From: Cloacibacterium sp046296655
Lineage (GTDB): Bacteria > Bacteroidota > Bacteroidia > Flavobacteriales > Weeksellaceae
Length of the DNA: 64,000 nucleotides
Direction: 5' to 3'
NCBI GenBank assembly: GCA_046296655.1
Contig: JBKBLE010000005.1
Span: 1-64,000, forward strand
Shown here one piece after another: positions 7,494-16,314 of the stretch; position 1 is the first letter of the stretch; every line of letters begins with the position of its first letter. The notes beneath the pieces are model-generated. The model worked only from the letters and a program-made list of their open reading frames with translations. It was not told where the DNA came from and did not search any database. A program made the translations under genes and the position numbers.

Positions 7494-8972
7494 ATGATGA
7501 ACGGAACCATGATTCAATATTTCCATTGGTACACAGAAGGCGATGGAAAACTTTGGGAAGAAGTACAACAAAACGCAGAATATTTAGCAGAACTTGGCAT
7601 TACAATGGCTTGGTTACCACCTGCTTACAAAGCTAATGGTGGCGGATTTTCTGTGGGTTATGATCCTTACGATTTATTTGACTTGGGAGAATTTGACCAA
7701 AAAGGTGGAATCCCTACCAAATATGGAACTAAAGAACAATATGTTTCTGCTATCAATGCGCTTCGTGAAAAGGGAATTGGAACAATTGTAGATATTGTGC
7801 TGAATCACAAAGCTGGCGGTGACGAAAAAGAACGTTTCCAAGTGTACAAAGTAGACCCAAACAATCGACAGAACTTCATTTCTGAGCCTTTTGAAATAGA
7901 AAGTTACACTAAATTTACTTTCCCAGGAAGAAATAAAAAATATTCAGATTTCGAATGGAATTTCACTTGTTTTACAGGCGTAGATTTTGCCGAAGGTGAA
8001 GAAGGAGATTTCATTTATCAAATTATTACCGAACATGGTGATGGTTGGGAAGAAATGACCAGCGATGAAAAAGGAAATTACGATTTTTTGATGTACAATG
8101 ACATCGAACATCGCAATCCTCATGTAAGAGAAGAGCTGAATTATTGGGGGAAATGGTATCATGAAACCGTAGGTTTTGAAGGCGTTCGTTTAGATGCTGT
8201 GAAACATCAATCGCCAGAATTTTATAAAGAATGGCTTCAGATATTACGAGCCAATACTGGTAAAAACCTCTTTGCAGTAGGAGAATTTTGGGCTCCTGGT
8301 GAATTACCACTTTTAGAAAAATATATTGAAGAAACCGAAGGTTGTATGAGCCTTTTTGATGCTTCTTTGCATCATAATTTGCATACTGCTTCACAATCTG
8401 GAAGCGAATTTGATTTGCGTACAATTTTTGACAACACTTTGGTTCAATCTCAACCCAATTTATCAGTTACGGTGGTTGATAACCATGATACTCAACCTTT
8501 GCAAGCTTTAGAAGCTCCTGTAGAATCTTGGTTTAAACCGATTGCTTATGCATTAATTTTGCTGAGACAAGAAGGTTTTCCTTGTGTTTTTTATCCAGAT
8601 TTATTTGGAGCCACTTACAAAGATTATGGAACTGATGGCAATGAACACGAAATTTTCTTAGAAAAAGTAGACCAAATAGAAGAACTTTTGAAATTGAGAA
8701 AAAACAATGCTTACGGAATGCAAAGAGATTATTTTGAAGATGCTAATTGCATCGGTTGGACTCGAGAAGGTGATGAAGAATATAAAGGTTGTGCAGTAGT
8801 CATCAGCAATAAAGAACAATACGAAAAACCTATGGAAATGGGAACTCAATATGCTGGTCAGTTTTTTTATGACGCATTAGGAAGATTCGAACATACTGTT
8901 CAAATTGATGAAAATGGTTGGGGAAATTTCACTGTTCCCGCTGGAAATGTAAGCGTTTGGATTCCTGAATAG
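7494..8972 (+). CDS. amyA: cytoplasmic alpha-amylase (GH13)
   Basis: Hydrolyses internal alpha-1,4 linkages of glycogen or maltodextrins. The GH13 regions are in order: DIVLNHKAGGDE; GVRLDAVKH with the nucleophile Asp (about 234); AVGEFWAPG with the acid Glu (about 264); VVDNHDTQP with the transition-state Asp (about 332). The N-terminus MMNGTMIQYFHWYTEGDG and the 492-aa length match the intracellular subfamily resembling E. coli AmyA and Bacillus-type liquefying amylases. There is no signal peptide, so it should act on internal polymer. It stands alone, with no glycogen genes nearby, and is tail-to-tail with the next gene, one base apart. Confidence 0.95.
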   Translation: MMNGTMIQYFHWYTEGDGKLWEEVQQNAEYLAELGITMAWLPPAYKANGGGFSVGYDPYDLFDLGEFDQKGGIPTKYGTKEQYVSAINALREKGIGTIVDIVLNHKAGGDEKERFQVYKVDPNNRQNFISEPFEIESYTKFTFPGRNKKYSDFEWNFTCFTGVDFAEGEEGDFIYQIITEHGDGWEEMTSDEKGNYDFLMYNDIEHRNPHVREELNYWGKWYHETVGFEGVRLDAVKHQSPEFYKEWLQILRANTGKNLFAVGEFWAPGELPLLEKYIEETEGCMSLFDASLHHNLHTASQSGSEFDLRTIFDNTLVQSQPNLSVTVVDNHDTQPLQALEAPVESWFKPIAYALILLRQEGFPCVFYPDLFGATYKDYGTDGNEHEIFLEKVDQIEELLKLRKNNAYGMQRDYFEDANCIGWTREGDEEYKGCAVVISNKEQYEKPMEMGTQYAGQFFYDALGRFEHTVQIDENGWGNFTVPAGNVSVWIPE

Positions 8973-8973
8973 T

Positions 8974-10251
8974 CTATTTCAAAGCTTTTTTAACCTCTGA
9001 AAATTTCCCATCAATAGGTTCTGAAATTTTTAAACCGAGAATCTCCGCAACCAAAGGATAAACACTCACATTCTGAAATTCATCGATTTCTGTTTGGTTT
9101 TTGAAAACATTTCCCCAAGCATAAAAAACGGCTTTCATTTCTGGTGTTTTTCTAGGATTGTAGCCATGTTTTCCTGCAGAAGTAGATTTTCCTTTTTCTA
9201 AAAATATTTTTGGTGCATTGGGAACTAATAAAATCTGACCGATGCGATTATATTTATCATCTTTCGTTCTATAATGTAGTTTTCTAGGAAATTTTTTGGT
9301 CAAAAAAACTTGGTAATCTTCAGTTTTTGAATTTTTCAATTCACGATATGCTGATTTTACCTCATCAGGATTTTTAACCACCACTCTGAGTAAGGTTTGA
9401 GAATTATAAATATCAAATCTTTCTTTATTGAGTAGCATTTCTGGAATAGAAAGCGGATTTTCTTTATCAACTTTAATCATTCCGTGGTCTGAAACGAAGA
9501 TGAAATTCACGTTTTTCAAACCCAATTGATTCACTTTTTCCACCAAATTACCGATGGCGTTATCTAACAATTGTACAGATTTTTCGGCTTCTGGAGATTC
9601 TGGTCCAAATCGATGACCTGCTCCATCTACTTCTGGAAAATACAGTGAAATAAAGTGCGGACGAACATTTTCTGGCAATTTTAACCAGTTCACTACTTTA
9701 TTAATTTTCTCTTCTGGTGAAAATTTTTCGTGGTAGTGATAATAATAAGTTGGTCGGGTTTTGCCAGCGTCACTTGCAGAACCAACCCATTGTAGAGAAG
9801 CGGTAACCATTCCTTGTTGCTCTGCTAAACTCCAAAGCGGAATTCCGCCGTACCAAGAACCATCTTCTGCATTTTCTTTTTTATTCATTGCATAGGCTTC
9901 TTTTCTGGAGTAATCATAGAAAAAATTATCTACCAAACCGTGATGAGAAGGATATAAACCTGTAATAATAGACCAATGATTCGGGAAAGTGATGCTTGGG
10001 TAACTTGGCAACATGGCTTTTGCTTTTACGCCTTCATTTGAAAATTTTTGAAGATTTTTGGCTTTATATTTTTCGGTATAATCATATCTGTAACCATCTG
10101 CAGAAATAAAAATAAGGTATGGCTTTTCTAGTGCTTCTGTTGAATTAAATCTATTAGGAGTAATAACTTGGGCTGTATCAACCGCGAGATTTTGTTGAGC
10201 AAAAAAGAGAGAAAACAGAAAAACAGTGAAACCCGAAAATATTTTTTTCAT
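8974..10251 (-). CDS. secreted NPP-type nucleotide pyrophosphatase/phosphodiesterase
   Basis: Alkaline-phosphatase superfamily enzyme cleaving phosphodiester or pyrophosphate bonds. A signal peptide (residues 1-20, ending FAQQ) sends it to the periplasm. Zinc ligands and nucleophile are visible: D52 in ISADGYRYDY, T88 in SITFPNH, then EVDGAGHRFGP, VSDHGM and AGKHGYNP. Thr as nucleophile distinguishes NPP enzymes from Ser-based phosphatases. 425 aa is normal. Likely roles are scavenging phosphate or nucleotides outside the cytoplasm; the exact substrate is not visible. It has no obvious partner and follows the terminator of the TonB receptor gene. Confidence 0.9.
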   Translation of the reverse strand: MKKIFSGFTVFLFSLFFAQQNLAVDTAQVITPNRFNSTEALEKPYLIFISADGYRYDYTEKYKAKNLQKFSNEGVKAKAMLPSYPSITFPNHWSIITGLYPSHHGLVDNFFYDYSRKEAYAMNKKENAEDGSWYGGIPLWSLAEQQGMVTASLQWVGSASDAGKTRPTYYYHYHEKFSPEEKINKVVNWLKLPENVRPHFISLYFPEVDGAGHRFGPESPEAEKSVQLLDNAIGNLVEKVNQLGLKNVNFIFVSDHGMIKVDKENPLSIPEMLLNKERFDIYNSQTLLRVVVKNPDEVKSAYRELKNSKTEDYQVFLTKKFPRKLHYRTKDDKYNRIGQILLVPNAPKIFLEKGKSTSAGKHGYNPRKTPEMKAVFYAWGNVFKNQTEIDEFQNVSVYPLVAEILGLKISEPIDGKFSEVKKALK

Positions 10252-10310
10252 TACAGATGATTTGCTACAAAAATACTCAGATTTGTCGAAATTCCATTGA
10301 ACTAAAAATT

Positions 10311-10335
10311 AAAAAACCACTTCGAAAAGTGGTTT
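10311..10335 (-). terminator. terminator after the TonB receptor gene
   Basis: AAACCACTT-CGAA-AAGTGGTTT with a T-run on the minus strand (plus A-run from 10311). It lies just past the receptor stop codon and separates it from the phosphodiesterase gene. Confidence 0.8.
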
Positions 10336-10341
10336 CATAAT

Positions 10342-12492
10342 TTATAAATGATATTTTAAATTCAATCCGAAGAAAAAGTAAGCCTTTCTAGGTCCAGGAT
10401 TTACATCTGCGTAATTAAGCAAATTGGTCGCTTTGTTATCATTGGTATTATTTCCTACAAATAAAAAAGTATAGTTTTTTTGATTGGTGAGATTATTTCC
10501 GATGGCAAAAACATCTACATCATATTTCCCGAATGTTTTTTTGTAACCTAATTTCATGTTCAGTAATGAATAATCTTTAACCAAATTTTCATTAGCAAAA
10601 TCCGAATAAACTTTGCCTAAATAATTGAAAGTATTATTCAAATAAATTCCATATTTTGTATTGAAATCAATTCCGATGGCATATTTATCATCAGGAACCC
10701 CAACTACTTTTTTGCCCGAAAAATCAGTTCCGCTATTTACAAAATCAGTGTATTTAAAATCATAATGTGAATAATTGACAAATGGTGTAATTTTAGAAAT
10801 AAAAGCAGATTCATTGGTATAATTATATCCTAAACTAATTTCTAGACCTTTGTTTTTTTGATTTCCTGTATTAGCCCAATAACTGTACACATTATTGTTA
10901 GAATCTGTTCCGTTTAACTGTGTGAGTTTATTATTAACATTGATATTAAACAATGAAATTTGATAATCAAATTTGGTTTTCATCAATAAACCATGTACAC
11001 TGAAATCCCACATTTTTGCTTTTTCGGCTTCTAAATCATCATTTACGGTGTTAATGATTCCGCCAGAAACAAAAGAAGTAGAAGCAGTAGGAGCATTATA
11101 ACCTTCGCTGTAACTCAAATTAAAAATTTGATTTTTCCATCTTTTTTGAACGGCCATATGAGGAGTTGCCACAGTTTTATAATCTTTACTGAAAGACAAA
11201 TCTTTATTATATCCAGGAACTAAACCGCCAAAAGCCAAAAGATCTTCTCGGTCATAATTTATTCTGTTCAAACTTACTCCAGCCAAAAACGTAAAATCCC
11301 AAGGTTTGTAGGTGAGTCTTTCGATTGCGAAATAATTGCTTTGGTTATTGTTATATTTAAAATAAGAACCTTTAGAAATAGGCGACATTTCTAGTGGATT
11401 ATTGGGATTGGTTCCTGTAAAACGATAATTAGAAATCTGTGAGCGCGAATTTTGAACTTCTGCACCAAAATCTAATTGATTGATAAAACTTCCCCACTGA
11501 TGATTGTGTTGAAATACTGTTCTAAAACCTACATTTGGACTGCTAGAAACCTCGAAAGCTTTATCTGCAATTCTGTCCTGATTGATGGAAGAATAGAAAA
11601 CAGTGGTGGAATTTTTGAAATTTTTAGAAATTTCCCAAATGTGACCTAATCCTATTCTAGTAGAGTGAATTTTACTGCCAGAACCTTTGACTATGTAAGA
11701 AGGATTTCCGTTATCAACTCCTGCATAGTAATCGTTATAGGAAATTTGTCCTGATACTTTTTCATGAGAAAAGCCTTGACTTGCGAATAAAGTTAGGCGC
11801 TGTTTCGGGTTTAATTTATATTCGCCATTAATATTCACGAAATTTTTCAAGCCATTTCCACTTGGTCTGTAACCGTCAGTTTCTATGTGACCATAGTTTA
11901 CATTCAAAGAATAGTTAGTGTCAGAAGAATTAAGCTGAGTTATCGACTGAAAATGTTTGTGAGAACCCAACATGGTATTTTGGGCAATAGAAGTTCCTTT
12001 TTCGAAGCTTGGTCTTGTATAAAATTTTACAGTTCCGCCAATTCCACCTCCGTAGAAAGTAGAAGCAGGACCTTTAATCACTTCAATATTATTGACGTAA
12101 GAAAAATCTATATCATCTAATAGTGTAACTCCTTCTGCATTGGTTAATGGCATATTGTTCCAATACATTTTAACGCCCCAATTGTTAAATTTTTGGTCAT
12201 TCCCAAATCCTCTGATGACAATTCTCTGTCCGCCAATATTTGTCCTTTTATCTACTTGAACACCCGAAATGGTAGAAAGAGATTGTTCTATAAGCGCGGA
12301 ATTATTTCTATTAAGGTCTTCATCTGAGAGAATTTCTGTCGCTTGAGCATTTTTAGCGAATTCATTTCGCTCTTGATTTACTTTTTTACGTGCTTTTAAA
12401 GCAATTTGTTCGATGTTTTTTTCTGTAGCAGAAGTTTGTCCATAACTATATTGTACAAACAATACAATCACTGCTAATAAAGTCTTTTTCAT
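10342..12492 (-). CDS. TonB-dependent outer-membrane receptor
   Basis: Energised outer-membrane importer. It has a signal peptide (residues 1-19, ending YSYGQ), a plug domain (about 50-170, with IRGFGNDQ and EVIKGPASTFYGGG), and a 22-strand type barrel ending in an aromatic terminus (YFFFGLNLKYHL). 716 aa. There is no N-terminal carboxypeptidase-like extension and no SusD partner, so it is a classical siderophore/metal or vitamin receptor and not a SusC-type glycan importer. The residues 28-47 region (IALKARKKVNQERNEFAKN) is an unusual charged linker. The substrate cannot be told. No Fur-like site was identified. Confidence 0.92.
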   Translation of the reverse strand: MKKTLLAVIVLFVQYSYGQTSATEKNIEQIALKARKKVNQERNEFAKNAQATEILSDEDLNRNNSALIEQSLSTISGVQVDKRTNIGGQRIVIRGFGNDQKFNNWGVKMYWNNMPLTNAEGVTLLDDIDFSYVNNIEVIKGPASTFYGGGIGGTVKFYTRPSFEKGTSIAQNTMLGSHKHFQSITQLNSSDTNYSLNVNYGHIETDGYRPSGNGLKNFVNINGEYKLNPKQRLTLFASQGFSHEKVSGQISYNDYYAGVDNGNPSYIVKGSGSKIHSTRIGLGHIWEISKNFKNSTTVFYSSINQDRIADKAFEVSSSPNVGFRTVFQHNHQWGSFINQLDFGAEVQNSRSQISNYRFTGTNPNNPLEMSPISKGSYFKYNNNQSNYFAIERLTYKPWDFTFLAGVSLNRINYDREDLLAFGGLVPGYNKDLSFSKDYKTVATPHMAVQKRWKNQIFNLSYSEGYNAPTASTSFVSGGIINTVNDDLEAEKAKMWDFSVHGLLMKTKFDYQISLFNINVNNKLTQLNGTDSNNNVYSYWANTGNQKNKGLEISLGYNYTNESAFISKITPFVNYSHYDFKYTDFVNSGTDFSGKKVVGVPDDKYAIGIDFNTKYGIYLNNTFNYLGKVYSDFANENLVKDYSLLNMKLGYKKTFGKYDVDVFAIGNNLTNQKNYTFLFVGNNTNDNKATNLLNYADVNPGPRKAYFFFGLNLKYHL

Positions 12493-12557
12493 TAATATCT
12501 ATCGGTTAAAACTGATTAAAATATTGATTAAATACTTGATTATATTTTGGTATAGAA

Positions 12558-12587
12558 ATAAAGAGAGGCTTAGAAACCTCTCTTTAT
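12558..12587 (-). terminator. hairpin downstream of the lipoprotein gene
   Basis: ATAAAGAGAGG (12558-12568) and CCTCTCTTTAT (12577-12587) make a perfect 11-bp stem immediately after the minus-strand stop codon. The T-tract is weak (TTTATTTCT), so termination efficiency is uncertain. Confidence 0.6.
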
Positions 12588-12590
12588 GAT

Positions 12591-13004
12591 TTATGAAACT
12601 TTATCTTGTTGATTAGAACGGGGTTTATATTGTAATTTTTTCAACTTAAAAACTTTTGTTTTGTTAGTCTTTGTATTATAATATTCTATCCCAAAACTAT
12701 TTTTTTCAATAGGATTCTTGAGTTCAATTTCTTTGTCTATTCCTTCAGAAATTCTGGATTTTATTTCTATTGTATTTCCCTTTTCTTCTACTTCTACATT
12801 GAATTTTTTATCATTAATCAAAAAATGTTTTATCTGTAGATTTTTAGAAGTTTCTTTGTCAATTACCATTATAAAATCCTTTCCTCTAACGTCTTTTACT
12901 CCACCAAACCAATTGGTGTAATAAGCTTCTACGATGATGATATCCTTTTTACAAGAAAAAGAAAAGAGTAGATTGATCAAAAGAAATAAAAATAGCTTTT
13001 TCAA
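12591..13004 (-). CDS. small lipoprotein, unknown function
   Basis: 137 aa. The N-terminus MKKLFLFLLINLLFSFSC is a lipoprotein signal with the lipobox cysteine at 18. The rest is Lys/Glu-rich with alternating hydrophobic residues, consistent with a small beta-sandwich, and ends in a basic tail (KPRSNQQDKVS). No domain is recognised. It starts 22 bases after the T9SS cargo gene upstream, so the two may be co-transcribed. Confidence 0.75.
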   Translation of the reverse strand: MKKLFLFLLINLLFSFSCKKDIIIVEAYYTNWFGGVKDVRGKDFIMVIDKETSKNLQIKHFLINDKKFNVEVEEKGNTIEIKSRISEGIDKEIELKNPIEKNSFGIEYYNTKTNKTKVFKLKKLQYKPRSNQQDKVS

Positions 13005-13026
13005 GTTCTAATTTTTTTTTTAAAAT

Positions 13027-15828
13027 TTATCTTACAATAAGTTTAGAAGAGAAAATGTACTCACCTTCTTTTTCAACTTTTACGATGTAATGTCCTTTTG
13101 GTAAACTCGGTGAGATTTTTTCTTCTGCATTCACTCCATTTTTAGTGAAAACTAATTTTCCTGAAATATCAAAAACATTTACGGTAACGTTCTTATGTTT
13201 TGCATTCATTTTCAAGTAGAAATCTCCTCTTGTAGGATTAGGATATACTCTATAGATTTCTTCTACTGAAGTTTCTGTAGTTGCAAGATTGGTATCATTC
13301 ATAGTTGTGAATATACCTCTACCATAAGTAGAAGCTAAGACAGTTCTCGTACTTGGTCTATAGTCTAAATTGGTGACTCTTACGTTTCCTAAACCATTTG
13401 TATATTGAGACCAAGTTGGTGTAGCACTTAGGAAGTTGGTAGTTCCCCAAACTCCTAATTCTGTACCTAGAATCACTTCATTTTTATTTTCTGGATTCAT
13501 CAAAGCACTTCTAATTGGCATATCTGGTAGATTTCCTTCTTTACTATTCCAAGTTGTCCCTCCATCTGTAGTATAGAAAACACTAACGGTGTTATAGTTA
13601 GAAATGGTAACGATGATTTCATTATCATTGGTCCCGTACTGAATATCAGAAATAGCTCCTACGAAAGGAACAGTTAATTCTGTAATAGTAGGCGAAGAAA
13701 GATTAGCATTAGTAACCTTAAATAATCTTCCATTATCAAAACCTACCATAAGCGTAGTAGAAGTTGCTTGATAAGGAGATACTGATAAATAGGATACATC
13801 TTCTGCTGTAAAATTACCTAATATGATTTTACTTCTTCCCAAATTAAGCGGATTAGTTGATAAACCATCTACTTTATTTAATGTAATCTCTTTTGTAGTA
13901 TTATCTTTATTTCCGTAAGAATAAAATATATCTAAATTTCTATCTAAAGCAGCTTCATTGATGAAATGTCCTAAATCGTTATCTGGCGCGTCAATTAAGT
14001 CTATATAAGTGTTACTTGCAGCGTGATATAGATAATGATTATTATAAACATAGCTATTAATTTTATAAAGGTTATTATCATCAAACTCTACAAACGCTCC
14101 GTCTCCACCATCATAATAAGCATCTGAGTAAAGATTATTTGCTAATGGAGCCCCTGTAAATATTCTTGTTCCGTTATCTTGAGCACCTGCTAAAATTTCT
14201 TCAGAAGAATTGGTCTTAGTAGGATTCATTTTTGCATCATAGAATTGGGTAACATTATATCTATTATTTCTTACTGAAATTCCTGTATTAGTGGTAACAT
14301 TAGCTTTATTAGAACAGAAATATATTCCACCATCATTTCCAAATGCAATCTGGCTGCTATTTTTAGGATTGAAAACAATAGCATGCTGGTCTGCATGGAC
14401 TAGAGAAACCGAAAGGGTAGCCAATTGATTATTATTAGACCATTTAGAAATTTGAGTCCACGTAGAACCAGAATTGGTACTTCTAAATAAATCAATACCT
14501 CCTACATAAACCGTAGCATCATCGGTTGGATCTGTTACAATTACCAAATCATAGAAACTTTGGCCTCTGGTAAAATCATTGGCAGGAATTCCTGTATCTT
14601 TATCTTTTGGAAGAGTAACACCAGAATTCACTACATTACTAGCTGCCCATGTAGCACCTGTATCTGTAGTTTTAATAATTCTCACGGGTTCTGTAGAACC
14701 ACTTCCCTGAAGCAAACCATAAGCTACAGCTCCATTGGTCTTAGAAAGTGCAATTTGTACTCTAGAGCGTGGCAAGTCTGCATTATAAACATTTGTAAAG
14801 TTTACCCCATCAGTCGAACGAAAAATTTTACCTCCAGAATTAACTCCTGTAAATCCAGAAGTTCTAGTGGATACCCAGATTGCATTATCAGAAGCAATTT
14901 CTATTTGCTGGATTGAATGATGTATTGGTAAACCTGTACTTCCACTTGTTGTTATATAAAAAGTATTTAATCTTGTAAAATTTGAACCACCATCTGTAGA
15001 TTTATACAAACCTGTATCATAATAACCACTTAATGTACCATCTACAGATCCACCACTAACAGCAACATACAATTCAGAAGTACCTGCATTATTTCTTACT
15101 TTAATATCATTAACATAAAAAATACCATTCCTTCTTCCATTAGCAGTATAAGTTATTGCAGGATTAAAAATTTGAGTCCAAGTTGTTCCTCCATCTGTTG
15201 TCTTCCATACTCCTGAACCAATAGCATCATTAGTACATGATTCACCAGTACCTACATATATAACTTGGGGATTATTTGGGTCTGAAGCGATACAAGATAT
15301 TGATGTATTTTCCCAAAAATCATTAATTGGAGACCATTCAGATGAAGCATTGGTAATATCATTATTTACCCAAAGTCCTCCAGAAACTCCACCGGCAAAA
15401 ACTCTTTTTCCTGTAGGATCGTTTGGATCAAATAAAATTGCCCTAGTTCTTCCTCCTACTTTATATGGCCCTCTCTCAATCCATTGTGTGTTATTAATAG
15501 AGTTAATTCTTTGATTGGAATTAGAAATAATATTTCCTAGAAAAGAGATATTTTGTTTTGGAGCGTATTTACCAGATTTAATTTCATTATTTAGTTTCAC
15601 TAAACTCTGAAACTTATTCTCGCCAGTTACTGGATCAATCGTATTTTTTAAATCTCTGATGTTATATTCTTTTGGCGGAACTTGTCCATCAGATTTTAAT
15701 TTGCTGGCATTATTTTCTATATTCTTAATGTGACTTTCGAGAGTAGCTCTTCTTTTATTAAGAGTTTGCGAATAAACATTACTTATAAATAGTAAAAGTA
15801 AAAAAGGAAATAAGTATATTTTTTTCAT
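13027..15828 (-). CDS. T9SS-secreted BNR/sialidase-like repeat protein
   Basis: 933 aa. Signal peptide 1-20 (ending NVYSQ). A central beta-propeller-like region carries many BNR/Asp-box motifs (STDGGTTWTQ, STDGGSNFTR, TTDTGATWAA, STNSGSTWTQ, TTDGGTTWNS), as in VPS10-like or exo-sialidase folds. The last 75 residues (YPNPTRGDFYLKM, then VFDISGKLV and KGHYIVKV) form a type A T9SS sorting domain, so the protein is exported by type IX secretion and released or anchored at the surface. No catalytic Asp/Glu/Tyr set of true sialidases was identified; a binding or adhesive role is as likely. A PorP/SprF protein is encoded at 41074. Confidence 0.92.
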   Translation of the reverse strand: MKKIYLFPFLLLLFISNVYSQTLNKRRATLESHIKNIENNASKLKSDGQVPPKEYNIRDLKNTIDPVTGENKFQSLVKLNNEIKSGKYAPKQNISFLGNIISNSNQRINSINNTQWIERGPYKVGGRTRAILFDPNDPTGKRVFAGGVSGGLWVNNDITNASSEWSPINDFWENTSISCIASDPNNPQVIYVGTGESCTNDAIGSGVWKTTDGGTTWTQIFNPAITYTANGRRNGIFYVNDIKVRNNAGTSELYVAVSGGSVDGTLSGYYDTGLYKSTDGGSNFTRLNTFYITTSGSTGLPIHHSIQQIEIASDNAIWVSTRTSGFTGVNSGGKIFRSTDGVNFTNVYNADLPRSRVQIALSKTNGAVAYGLLQGSGSTEPVRIIKTTDTGATWAASNVVNSGVTLPKDKDTGIPANDFTRGQSFYDLVIVTDPTDDATVYVGGIDLFRSTNSGSTWTQISKWSNNNQLATLSVSLVHADQHAIVFNPKNSSQIAFGNDGGIYFCSNKANVTTNTGISVRNNRYNVTQFYDAKMNPTKTNSSEEILAGAQDNGTRIFTGAPLANNLYSDAYYDGGDGAFVEFDDNNLYKINSYVYNNHYLYHAASNTYIDLIDAPDNDLGHFINEAALDRNLDIFYSYGNKDNTTKEITLNKVDGLSTNPLNLGRSKIILGNFTAEDVSYLSVSPYQATSTTLMVGFDNGRLFKVTNANLSSPTITELTVPFVGAISDIQYGTNDNEIIVTISNYNTVSVFYTTDGGTTWNSKEGNLPDMPIRSALMNPENKNEVILGTELGVWGTTNFLSATPTWSQYTNGLGNVRVTNLDYRPSTRTVLASTYGRGIFTTMNDTNLATTETSVEEIYRVYPNPTRGDFYLKMNAKHKNVTVNVFDISGKLVFTKNGVNAEEKISPSLPKGHYIVKVEKEGEYIFSSKLIVR

Positions 15829-15863
15829 TTGAAATTTTTTACGAAGATAAAGACTTTTTTATT

Positions 15864-15900
15864 AAAAAAAAATCCTAGCCATTTTAAATGACTAGGATTT
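15864..15900 (-). terminator. terminator after the DUF3467 gene
   Basis: AAATCCTAG (15870-15878) and CTAGGATTT (15892-15900) with inner partial pairing; the minus-strand T-run corresponds to the A-run 15864-15871. Confidence 0.8.
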
Positions 15901-15922
15901 AGAATATTTTATTAAATATTGA

Positions 15923-16225
15923 TTATGCCTGAGCATTACCAGCACCTACTACGAAAGGCTCTACTTCTTTGATTTCTCCGAATTGAGCTTCATAGTTTTG
16001 GATATTTTGTTGAAGAGCAGCTAAAACTCTTTTTGCATGAAGAGGAGCAAGGATTACTCTGCTTCTTACTTGAGCCTGCTGAACTCCTGGCATTAATTGA
16101 ATAAAATCTAATACAAACTCAGATGGAGAGTGGTTTACTAATGCAAGGTTGCAATAAGCACCAGCTGCTACCATTTCGTTTAATTGAATATTGATGTTTT
16201 GATCTTGGTTTTGGTTGTTATCCAT
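15923..16225 (-). CDS. DUF3467 domain protein
   Basis: 100 aa, almost entirely DUF3467: NEMVAAGAYCNLALVNHSPSE, then FVLDFIQLMPG and VILAPLHAKRVLAALQQNI. The N-terminal 14 residues are Asn/Gln/Asp-rich and disordered. Function is unknown. Here it lies directly after rpoC on the same strand, separated by a good terminator, so it may be expressed by read-through or from its own promoter in the 89-base gap. Confidence 0.88.
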   Translation of the reverse strand: MDNNQNQDQNINIQLNEMVAAGAYCNLALVNHSPSEFVLDFIQLMPGVQQAQVRSRVILAPLHAKRVLAALQQNIQNYEAQFGEIKEVEPFVVGAGNAQA

Positions 16226-16260
16226 TTTTATAAGTTTTAATAAGTTAATATTTTACATTC

Positions 16261-16305
16261 AAAAAAAAGAAGGTTTAAAGAACAGTAAAACTGTCTTTAA
16301 ACCTT
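16261..16305 (-). terminator. terminator after rpoC
   Basis: AAGGTTTAAAG/CTTTAAACCTT with further pairing ACAGT/ACTGT makes a stem of about 16 bp (16270-16305), followed on the minus strand by eight T. It ends the rplKAJL-rpoBC transcript. Confidence 0.9.
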
Positions 16306-16314
16306 ACATTCATA

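Noticed and set aside
8974..10251. calling the NPP-type gene an alkaline phosphatase
   Set aside because: The nucleophile position is Thr in SITFPNH and the zinc ligands match NPP enzymes, not PhoA.
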